From Mastigocoleus testarum BC008 (GTDB taxonomy: Bacteria; Cyanobacteriota; Cyanobacteriia; Cyanobacteriales; Nostocaceae), in contig NZ_LMTZ01000083.1 of NCBI RefSeq assembly GCF_001456025.1, forward strand, positions 78,577-142,576: DNA of 64,000 nucleotides. The letters run 5' to 3'. A model generated the notes under the pieces. That model was not told the origin of the DNA and made no database searches. It saw only the letters and a list, made by a program, of their open reading frames with translations. Positions 1 through 6,263 of the stretch are shown here, piece by piece (the stretch's first letter is position 1; every line of letters starts with the position of its first letter). A program made the position numbers and the translations under genes.

Positions 1-422
1 CTTGGCAGCCCCATAATCGAAACAGTTCCCGGAAAGTAGAAAATATGGGCTTTACAGGAGATAATCAAATATGGATGCTTGCCCGTGGCGGTCAAATTCA
101 GTTTAGCGAACCAAATAATCCCGAAGAATGGCAAGAACCAATATATCCAGAATTTTCCACTAGTTGGGGATTATTAGACGTAGCTTACAGAACTCCTGAT
201 GAAGTTTGGCTCAGTGGTGGTAGTGCTAATTTACTCCGCAGTACTGATGGCGGACAAACCTGGGAAAAAGATAGATTTGTAGAAGAAGTACCCACTAATT
301 TTTTCAAAGTGGTTTTCTTATCTGAGAAACAAGGCTTTGTAATTGGCGATCGCGGTGGTTACTTACTCAAATACAACCCAGACATATCAGAAGTGGCTCC
401 ATCTGAGGGAGATGAGGCTTAA
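1..422 (+). CDS. ycf48: Photosystem II assembly factor Ycf48 (HCF136-like), 3' part
   Basis: The gene enters from the left edge; the frame is open from base 3 (WQPHNRNSSRKVENMGFTGD precedes and includes the first internal Met), so the Met at 45 is not the true start. About 140 C-terminal residues are visible. The YCF48/BNR-like beta-propeller repeats are recognisable, for example LLRSTDGGQTWEKD and GFVIGDRGGYLLKY. The family is a lumenal chaperone for early PSII assembly (D1 insertion). Its position 508 bp upstream of psbE matches the conserved cyanobacterial order rubredoxin - ycf48 - psbEFLJ, which supports the call strongly. The start and signal peptide lie outside the window. Confidence 0.92.
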   Translation, partial: WQPHNRNSSRKVENMGFTGDNQIWMLARGGQIQFSEPNNPEEWQEPIYPEFSTSWGLLDVAYRTPDEVWLSGGSANLLRSTDGGQTWEKDRFVEEVPTNFFKVVFLSEKQGFVIGDRGGYLLKYNPDISEVAPSEGDEA

Positions 423-652
423 TTCTGCAGAATTAACTCTGGAGTTTCATTAATTTTGGGGTTTCGATTCTGAGAGAAAGAACAGAATGGATTAGTTACA
501 GATTCCACAATTCAGTCAAAAATAGCACAGCTGTTTGCAATTCAAATCTGCTAACTCCTGATTTTTACATTAGGGTGTCTGTTAGCGGCTAGGATAAGAG
601 TAGCGTAGATATTACATAACCTCAGTCACATTCTGATTTCTGAATTCTGTAC

Positions 653-672
653 AGACGTAGCGTGCTACGTCT
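653..672. repeat. 20-nt palindrome AGACGTAGC-GT-GCTACGTCT
   Basis: The arms AGACGTAGC (653-661) and GCTACGTCT (664-672) are perfectly complementary with a 2-nt centre. Similar GTAGCG/CTACG-type palindromes recur in this window near 30420, 36780 and 60480-60640, so it belongs to a family of small palindromic intergenic repeats common in filamentous cyanobacteria. Confidence 0.75.
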
Positions 673-689
673 CTACGACTTCTAAATTC

Positions 690-815
<126 letters not shown>

Positions 816-929
816 TGAATTCAAATTTATCCCCTAATTTTCTGAGAAAATCGTTGCGACTTGTAACACTTTCTAAACTTTGTAGGATAATAAACACATC
901 ATCAATAATAAATAAAGGTAGAAATCCTC

Positions 930-1178
930 ATGTCAGGTACTACTGGCGAGCGCCCATTTTCCGACATTATCACCAGTGTTCGTTACTGGGTAATTCATAG
1001 CATCACCATACCAGCATTATTTATTGCAGGTTGGTTATTTGTAAGCACCGGCTTGGCTTATGATGCATTTGGTACACCTCGTCCAGATGAATACTTTACC
1101 CAAGCACGTCAAGAACAGGTGCCTATTGTTGATAATCGCTTTGATGCGAAAAAACGAGTTGACGAATTTATTAAGTAA
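930..1178 (+). CDS. psbE: Cytochrome b559 alpha subunit (PsbE)
   Basis: This 82-residue protein is full length for PsbE. The single membrane helix (about residues 20-42) follows the haem-ligand motif RYWVIH with His23, which pairs with PsbF His24 to bind the b559 haem. The C-terminal extension with [17 protein letters not shown] is characteristic. It is an essential thylakoid subunit of the photosystem II core. It is first in the psbEFLJ cluster, 15 bp before psbF, and starts with ATG after AGGTAG. Identification is from strong sequence recognition. Confidence 0.98.
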   Translation: MSGTTGERPFSDIITSVRYWVIHSITIPALFIAGWLFVSTGLAYDAFGTPRPDEYFTQARQEQVPIVDNRFDAKKRVDEFIK

Positions 1179-1193
1179 TAAGCAGCTTTTACT

Positions 1194-1331
1194 ATGACTA
1201 GCGGAAATAACATTAATCAACCAGTACAATATCCAATTTTTACGGTTAGATGGCTTGCTGTTCATACCCTAGGCGTGCCAACCGTATTCTTTTTAGGTGC
1301 AATTGCAGCAATGCAGTTTATTCAACGCTAG
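1194..1331 (+). CDS. psbF: Cytochrome b559 beta subunit (PsbF)
   Basis: A 45-residue ORF, too short for usual ORF cutoffs. It has one membrane helix and the haem-ligand motif [12 protein letters not shown] with His24. It forms the b559 heterodimer with PsbE in photosystem II. The ORF starts 15 bp after the psbE stop, ends 9 bp before psbL, and has the usual PsbF ending AAMQFIQR. Length and position both fit the family exactly. Confidence 0.97.
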   Translation: MTSGNNINQPVQYPIFTVRWLAVHTLGVPTVFFLGAIAAMQFIQR

Positions 1332-1340
1332 GAGAATTCA

Positions 1341-1460
1341 ATGGATAGAAATAGCAATCCTAATAATGTGCCAGTAGAACTAAACCGGACCTCTCTTTTC
1401 TTAGGTCTTTTACTAGTGTTTGTTCTAGGTATTCTGTTTTCCAGTTACTTCTTTAACTAA
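1341..1460 (+). CDS. psbL: Photosystem II protein L (PsbL)
   Basis: A 39-residue single-helix protein. The N-terminal pattern [19 protein letters not shown] and the ending FSSYFFN are diagnostic for PsbL. PsbL sits at the PSII dimer interface and supports the acceptor side. It follows psbF by 9 bp with a GGAG ribosome binding site at 1331-1334. In this genome it is separated from psbJ by 422 bp, whereas psbL and psbJ are normally adjacent. Confidence 0.97.
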   Translation: MDRNSNPNNVPVELNRTSLFLGLLLVFVLGILFSSYFFN

Positions 1461-1882
1461 TTGAAATAACTGTTGATATTCAATATTTATTTAACAGAAC
1501 AAAGCTGGTAATTATTCAACCAAATTTGCCACTTTGTCATGTTTATCTGTGTAATTTATCAGATAACAAAACCAAGGCAAGGTACAATAGGTGTACTAAA
1601 CGACGCGTTCTTCCCTCAAGGAATTCGCGACGAAAATAACTGTCTTCAATAATTAATACTGCCCCTGTATTGCAGGGCAACAATCCTGGGTTCGGCTTTA
1701 AAGCTGATAAAGGTTGCAAAACCAGAAAAGGAAAATGAGTCACTTACCACCTGACTAGTGGCACATTTTGGTAATGTGTATAATTTGGCTTTTCCTGAGA
1801 CAGGAAACTCCAGCCACTGATTCAATCTTGGTTGTGAGTAATTTACTCAGTGTTGACTTTTTAATATAGGGAGGAGAAAAAA
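1461..1882 (+). other. Expanded psbL-psbJ spacer
   Basis: No convincing gene is seen; minus-strand frames here lack recognisable content. The spacer contains a 7-bp perfect hairpin TTTCCTG-AGA-CAGGAAA (1791-1807), a small CACATT/AATGTG stem (1762-1778), an imperfect GCCCCTG/CAGGGC stem near 1661-1678, and TATAAT at 1779-1784 as a possible -10 box. It may hold a separate promoter or a processing site for psbJ. Confidence 0.6.
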
Positions 1883-2002
1883 GTGTCTGGAGGTGGCAGA
1901 ATACCCCTTTGGATCGTAGCTACGGTCGCAGGGTTAGGCGTAATTACTGTTTTAGGCATTTTCTTTTACGGAGCTTATGCTGGAGTTGGTTCTTCGGTAT
2001 AA
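1883..2002 (+). CDS. psbJ: Photosystem II protein J (PsbJ), GTG start
   Basis: A 39-residue ORF with GTG start ([17 protein letters not shown]) and the typical PsbJ ending [12 protein letters not shown] strong ribosome binding site, AGGGAGGAG at 1868-1876, lies 6 bp upstream and fixes the start. PsbJ is a single-helix PSII subunit involved in electron flow around the plastoquinone site. It is the last gene of the psbEFLJ cluster but lies 422 bp from psbL, and is followed by a hairpin terminator. Confidence 0.96.
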   Translation: MSGGGRIPLWIVATVAGLGVITVLGIFFYGAYAGVGSSV

Positions 2003-2100
2003 GTTAAAGCCTATATATATTTAGACTGATTTTTAAGCACGACTGTTTAAAAACTGTTATTAGAAACCGTCTGTCTCTTTTGGATAGGCGGTGTTGAAGC

Positions 2101-2125
2101 TCCCCCACTTCCTTGGGGGATTTTC
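2101..2125 (+). terminator. Hairpin terminator after psbJ
   Basis: TCCCCCA (2101-2107) and TGGGGGA (2114-2120) form a 7-bp stem with a 6-nt loop, followed directly by TTTTC. It lies about 100 bp after the psbJ stop and is the only strong hairpin with a T run there. A weaker ACCGTCT/AGGCGGT stem lies at 2066-2092. Confidence 0.7.
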
Positions 2126-2150
2126 AGTTTGTCAAAAATGTTTGTATAAC

Positions 2151-2224
2151 TTCTAATTTTTTAAGTCTAATTTTTAAAGCCCAATTTTTTAAAGCTTAAT
2201 TTTTTAAGTCTAATTTTTTAAAGA
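2151..2224. repeat. AT-rich degenerate tandem repeat
   Basis: About five copies of a 14-16-nt unit of the form TCTAATTTTTTAA(AG) follow each other. No function is visible. It sits between the psbJ terminator and a palindrome. Confidence 0.7.
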
Positions 2225-2244
2225 AAATATAAACATAGATAAGT

Positions 2245-2271
2245 TAGAGACGCTGGAGTCCAACGTCTCTA
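2245..2271. repeat. Palindromic element TAGAGACG...CGTCTCTA
   Basis: TAGAGACG (2245-2252) pairs with CGTCTCTA (2264-2271); inside, TGGA-G-TCCA extends the stem by four pairs after one mismatch. This is a widespread style of cyanobacterial intergenic palindrome. It has no T run and is probably not a terminator. Confidence 0.7.
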
Positions 2272-2410
2272 GAAACGTTATGTTATATCAACTTCTATGA
2301 CAAAAGCAATAATCTCACAGTGAGTTACTGTAAGTTATTACGATTGCAGTAATAAAATTGGAAGTTGAAACCTAACATAATTCAAAATTTCTAACTGCTT
2401 GCCTATTAGC

Positions 2411-2521
2411 TTATGAAATATCGTCACTTTCCATGTAAAGTAACATATAAGCCATACCAGCGGCAGAGAATACTAGACCAACGAGGGGAACTAAAACAGA
2501 AGGCAAAAAAGATGCTGCCAT
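2411..2521 (-). CDS. psaI: Photosystem I subunit VIII (PsaI)
   Basis: A 36-residue ORF missed by length cutoffs: MAASFLPSVLVPLVGLVFSA..., one membrane helix, ending LLYMESDDIS. The AASFLP start followed by (V/I)P and the LYxExxD end match PsaI of other cyanobacteria (Thermosynechococcus starts with an AASFLPW motif). PsaI stabilises PsaL and PSI trimer or tetramer formation in the thylakoid. A good ribosome binding site, AGGAAAA, lies 6-12 bp upstream on the minus strand. It is convergent with the psbEFLJ cluster. The usual tryptophan after FLP is replaced by Ser-Val, so a diverged second copy is possible. Confidence 0.75.
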   Translation of the reverse strand: MAASFLPSVLVPLVGLVFSAAGMAYMLLYMESDDIS

Positions 2522-3038
2522 AGTAAGTTTTCCTGTTAAATTAGACTGTGATACCTAAAAGGAGCTTACTCCAAATTTTGCGAAGTTTTGGAAATTATTT
2601 CAGATTTTTAACATATGATAAACTTTTGCATACATCGGCTCGATTTCATAACACTTCAATATTGATGTTGCGCATATGTACGCAGGGTTTTTAACAGTTA
2701 TTTAAATACACCGAATTAGCACTTTGTATTCAAGCTCTATTTACCCACCAATAAGTCCGTAAACTAGGTTAGAAGCAAATAGACCTTGCAATGCTTGATT
2801 CATTTGGTTAGATTAAATACAACATGCTATTTGAGGTTTGATTGCTAAATGTCAAACAACACCAAAAAAAATTTGGTTGTGAATGTAAGATTCTAGTGAC
2901 CTTGTGGCAATTCAATATTAGAAAGAATATTTGGAGGATATTGAATGTGCAAAGTGCGGAATTTTTTTTCGTTGCGACTGTAAGAACTGATCGCCTTGTT
3001 GGCAATTATATGTCAGGGGTGATGTTTGGGAGGTCGCA
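2522..3038. other. psaI to sigma-operon intergenic region
   Basis: This region should contain the divergent promoters of psaI (minus) and of the seven-gene operon (plus). ORFs in the right half (2808-3042, both strands) have no recognisable content. The notable element is a pair of imperfect 28-nt direct repeats at 2885-2912 and 2980-3007, listed separately. Confidence 0.6.
2885..3007 (+). promoter_or_regulatory. Pair of 28-nt imperfect direct repeats upstream of the sigma operon
   Basis: Copy 1 (2885-2912) and copy 2 (2980-3007) share GTAAGA at the left and CCTTGT(T)GGCAATT at the right, and are 95 bp apart. Copy 2 ends 31 bp before the start codon of the operon's first gene. They could be binding sites for a regulator or promoter elements recognised by the encoded sigma factor; this role is inferred only from position. 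Confidence 0.4.
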
Positions 3039-3710
3039 TTGAAACGACAATTAAGACAATCTGTTGAACCATCATACGACCCTGAACTTCTCCAGAAGCA
3101 GCAGTTGCTATGTCAGACCGTTCAGGAAGAATCGCAATTTATTCAAAATACCATTCAACTTTACGTAAGTCGAGTGATAAAAGAATTCGGCTACAAGTTG
3201 GGTAAAAGTTGCGATCGCAATTCTATAGAGACAATAGCAAAAGAAGTTTTACACGAAACGGTTGAGACTGCTCTCAAAAAAGCTGACAAATTTGATCCTA
3301 GTCGTTCGGCTCGTCCTTGGTTATTAGGTATTGCAGCGAAAAAAATACAACGCTGGAAACGTCAACAAACCCAACATAATAAGCGAATTACACCGATAGC
3401 AGAACTTCCTCAAGTTCGTAAAATCAGACAGCAAAATTCAGGTTCTATCCCAGAAGAAGAAATTTTAGGGATATTGTACCACTCATCAAATTCATCCGAT
3501 CCTGAAATGTTGGAGTATTTGCTGTCTTTGGTAAATGACAGTTATCGAAAAGTACTTAAATTAGCTTTTGTTGAAGGTTTGGATGGAGAATCTTTAGCAG
3601 CGGCATTAGGGACAACCGTAGGAGCAGCTTACACTAAAAAGCATCGTGCGATCGCGCAATTGCGTCAAGCTTATGCCCAAAGCAATAATTCGCTAGAGGA
3701 GGGCAAATAA
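3039..3710 (+). CDS. Sigma-70 family (ECF-like) RNA polymerase sigma factor
   Basis: A 223-residue protein. Residues about 75-110 resemble sigma region 2, with a DPSRSARPWLLGIAAKKIQR segment like the ECF region 2.3/2.4 (normally RPWLxxIAxN). Residues about 165-212 resemble region 4 with a helix-turn-helix, LKLAFVEGLDGESLAAALG followed by KKHRAIAQLRQAY. It should direct RNA polymerase to a small promoter set. The TTG start at 3039 is chosen because GGGAGG lies 6 bp upstream. It is the first gene of a packed operon and ends 1 bp before the next gene. Pairing with an adjacent unknown protein and an ImmA/IrrE protease suggests control by regulated proteolysis (inference). Confidence 0.85.
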   Translation: MKRQLRQSVEPSYDPELLQKQQLLCQTVQEESQFIQNTIQLYVSRVIKEFGYKLGKSCDRNSIETIAKEVLHETVETALKKADKFDPSRSARPWLLGIAAKKIQRWKRQQTQHNKRITPIAELPQVRKIRQQNSGSIPEEEILGILYHSSNSSDPEMLEYLLSLVNDSYRKVLKLAFVEGLDGESLAAALGTTVGAAYTKKHRAIAQLRQAYAQSNNSLEEGK

Positions 3711-3711
3711 G

Positions 3712-4368
3712 ATGGGAAAACGAAATAAAATTCAGCACCCCTACTCCCGTGAGAAAGCTATTCATTTATATGTGCAAGCTTTAGATCGAGGTGAGATGGA
3801 AGTAGTAGCCCAAATACTTGATGCTGCTTGTGATGACCCTGAATTAGAACGAATTATTACGGAAATTAACTCAGCTTACCAAGAAGAAGAAGAATTAACG
3901 CCAATCGCTGTTGATGCACAAATTATTAGAGGTTTGCTTCATAAGCATCTGCATAGTGCATTTGAAGTTATTCAAGAAGATGACAAACCTTTAGTTTTTG
4001 AAGATATTGACGAAGAAGAAAAAGCAATAACAGTTGGTGATGTTGTTCAACGTTTACATGATATCAACCGCGTACCATCTGCAGATAGAGATGTTATTAC
4101 TAAATTAATTGACAGTTCTGTTCCACTACCAGTCAAACTAAGTATTCAAGCAGTTAGAAAATTAGCACTTGAGTTAGGAATAACTGCTAGCGAACGCTTT
4201 TTGGATATGTTTCGAGATACTGCTATTACTTTATCTATGGGACGCAGCCACAGTAGGGGTCAATTAGCAGCAGCCCGCGAACAAAAAGGTCGATACAAAA
4301 CCTTATCGAATAATCGTCAACCAATCAATAAAAAAACTAAAAATGATACTGGAATAGATCGAACATAA
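3712..4368 (+). CDS. Unknown acidic protein, candidate sigma-factor partner
   Basis: 218 residues with no domain I recognise. Residues 13-50 (HLYVQALDRGEMEVVAQIL then DPELERIITEIN) form a helical acidic segment of a kind often found in proteins next to ECF sigma factors. The middle is strongly acidic, and the C-terminal 40 residues are basic and probably disordered (RGQLAAAREQKGRYK). There is no membrane helix, so any anti-sigma role would be cytoplasmic. It lies 1 bp after the sigma gene and abuts the protease gene without a gap, so co-translation is likely. The hypothesis that it is a sigma inhibitor and a substrate of the downstream protease rests on context alone. Confidence 0.75.
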   Translation: MGKRNKIQHPYSREKAIHLYVQALDRGEMEVVAQILDAACDDPELERIITEINSAYQEEEELTPIAVDAQIIRGLLHKHLHSAFEVIQEDDKPLVFEDIDEEEKAITVGDVVQRLHDINRVPSADRDVITKLIDSSVPLPVKLSIQAVRKLALELGITASERFLDMFRDTAITLSMGRSHSRGQLAAAREQKGRYKTLSNNRQPINKKTKNDTGIDRT

Positions 4369-5163
4369 ATGATACTTGAACATCGCCGTGCTGCCATTTC
4401 CCAGTCTGTAGAAATGGTATATCAAGAAGCTGGGCTGGAATTAGAAAATCTTAAACCGGGTATTATCCCATTGTACGACCTGATTAGAAGTTACCCAATT
4501 CGGGTCGCAGAAATCAAAGATATGACAATAAAAAATGTTGCCGAGTTTCTAGAAACGGAAACAGGACACAAACCACCTTTTAGCGATCGCGAAAATCCAA
4601 ATTTAAGGTTAGCTGGTTATTTGTATTTACTGGAATATCAAGGTTGTTTTTATGGCTGTATTTTAGTCGAAAAAAAGCCCTATCTAGCTCCTGTATCGCG
4701 CCGCAGATTTTCAGCAGCCCATGAATTGGGACATTACTTGTTACATTTTCTTCCTTTACTGGAAAGTCACCAAGAAAATATTTCTAAAGAGCCTCTGATT
4801 TTAACAGAAGGTTTATACGTTGAAAAGGAAAATGATGACGAAATTCAGGACAGTAAAGACGAATCAACGGCAGAATTTACTTTTACGAATGGGATACAAG
4901 TGGTACTCGATCGTCTTGGGATAGATGAGAAACAAATGGAAGAAGAAGCAGATCGATTTGCTGCTGAACTTCTAATTCCAGCAACAGCTTGTTTGACTTT
5001 AGCTAAAAAATTTTGCGGTCGATTTGCTAGAAAAAGAGATGCTTTGGCTAAACGATTGGCTACCGAGTTTTTAGTCAGTGAGGAAGCAATGAAACGACGC
5101 TTAGAAGATTTGCAATTACCGGAAATACTCTTAAATGCTAATTCAGAAATAACTGAAAAATAA
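4369..5163 (+). CDS. ImmA/IrrE family zinc metallo-endopeptidase
   Basis: 264 residues. The zinc motif is AAHELGHYLLHF with His118, Glu119 and His122. The third ligand is Glu193 in EEEADRFAAELLIPA, the typical ImmA/IrrE second motif. An acidic insertion of about 45 residues lies between the two motifs. Family members cleave specific regulators (ImmR in Bacillus, the DdrO repressor of the DNA-damage response in Deinococcus). There is no N-terminal helix-turn-helix, so this is a stand-alone protease. The ATG directly follows the previous stop codon. Placement between the sigma module and the recombination nuclease genes suggests a switch that turns on the operon in response to damage or invading DNA; that is inferred. 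Confidence 0.9.
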   Translation: MILEHRRAAISQSVEMVYQEAGLELENLKPGIIPLYDLIRSYPIRVAEIKDMTIKNVAEFLETETGHKPPFSDRENPNLRLAGYLYLLEYQGCFYGCILVEKKPYLAPVSRRRFSAAHELGHYLLHFLPLLESHQENISKEPLILTEGLYVEKENDDEIQDSKDESTAEFTFTNGIQVVLDRLGIDEKQMEEEADRFAAELLIPATACLTLAKKFCGRFARKRDALAKRLATEFLVSEEAMKRRLEDLQLPEILLNANSEITEK

Positions 5164-5182
5164 GATAGATATATCTAAAAAA

Positions 5183-6241
5183 ATGGGATTAGATTTTATT
5201 AAAAACTATGGCGGTTGTCGTGTCGAGCAATATGATGCACAGTTTCCTTTTGTGGAAGAAGAAACTGATGAAGACTTAGAGCAAATTCCAGAAAACGTGA
5301 ATTTAAATTATGAAGTAAGACCCCGTGCAGTTGATTGGGAGCCAATTAATTTAAATACTTCACCCAAATGGCGACCTAGTAAATGGAGCGAACGACCAAC
5401 TCACTTTATAGATGGTAAAGATGTGGGGGAAACCATCGCTTCAGTGCGTTCTCCCAGCGGTCAATTAGTTCCAATCCGCCTTTCCCAAATTGGTAGTATC
5501 GCCATGCGGGTAGAAAATGGGGAATGTCGGCGCGAATTTGAGGTTGTTGATCGTGTAGTCTCAATGGCTGTAGACCTTTTCCCTTGGACGGAAGTAGAAA
5601 GTTTTGCTGCTGCTTTACAAGATAATGGATTTCGTTTACTAACAGTTCGCCCTCCTGGTGGGATAGCTTCCTACGATTTTGAAACTATGCGAAAGCGAAC
5701 CAACGAGAAATCTAACACGGAAATGAAAGCGTTAGAAGGATATGCGTTTTCCCATGGTAGTGGCGAACCTACTGTGATAGATGGACTATTGCAATCAAGA
5801 ACGAGAGATTTTGATATCGACAAATCACCAGTTTTTGGTGTGATTAAAACCCAGCGCCAAAACTACTTGCATATTAAAGGAATACAGGTTCTTTACGGGC
5901 TAGAAGTTGGTCAACGCACACCAGTTTTTAATATATCAAAAGGATGGTGTGATGTTATTTCTTGGTTTGTTCGTCTTTCTGGAAGTGGTGGGACAACTCC
6001 CACTACGGGAATTGTTCGCGTGGAAGCGTCAAAAGTTTGGTTTGAGAAACATCACAAGCATGATTGGGATTTTGTGGATAAGTTATCCCGAACTATATAT
6101 GAGTACCGTTGTCGAGAGCGTAGTTACGGACGTGCTGCGATCTCTTTACATCCGATTGTGCGAGCGGAAGAGAGTTTAGGTTCTCTTTTTCAACCATTAA
6201 GTATCTTGTCAAATCGTTTTTATCGTTTAACACATTTATAA
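5183..6241 (+). CDS. NurA-like 5'-3' nuclease (predicted)
   Basis: 352 residues with no database-level certainty, but the layout matches NurA (RNase H-like fold). An N-terminal strand with an acidic residue reads THFIDGKDVGE (Asp77). A central motif PTVIDGLLQSR (Asp200) is followed by PVFGVIKTQRQNYL (Lys222), like the lilDGsL...GvvK pattern of NurA. The C terminus has an AISLHPIVRAEES segment like the conserved end motif. In archaea NurA works with HerA to resect DNA ends; here the gene is 22 bp upstream of a HerA-like gene and followed by SbcD- and SbcC-like genes. The start is ATG, 19 bp after the protease stop, preceded by a weak ribosome binding site. Confidence 0.72.
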   Translation: MGLDFIKNYGGCRVEQYDAQFPFVEEETDEDLEQIPENVNLNYEVRPRAVDWEPINLNTSPKWRPSKWSERPTHFIDGKDVGETIASVRSPSGQLVPIRLSQIGSIAMRVENGECRREFEVVDRVVSMAVDLFPWTEVESFAAALQDNGFRLLTVRPPGGIASYDFETMRKRTNEKSNTEMKALEGYAFSHGSGEPTVIDGLLQSRTRDFDIDKSPVFGVIKTQRQNYLHIKGIQVLYGLEVGQRTPVFNISKGWCDVISWFVRLSGSGGTTPTTGIVRVEASKVWFEKHHKHDWDFVDKLSRTIYEYRCRERSYGRAAISLHPIVRAEESLGSLFQPLSILSNRFYRLTHL

Positions 6242-6263
6242 AGTATCAAAATAAATAACTAAT

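Noticed and set aside
2101..2120. Possible IS200/IS605 end (hairpin), with a similar one at 34758-34780
   Set aside because: No TnpA or TnpB sequence or remnant lies nearby; a terminator explains the first hairpin better.
2808..3042. ORFs on both strands upstream of the sigma gene
   Set aside because: They overlap each other, lack ribosome binding sites and have no recognisable sequence; this is the promoter region of the operon.
5907..6179. 90-residue ORF inside the NurA-like gene
   Set aside because: Alternative frame of a real gene with no ribosome binding site.
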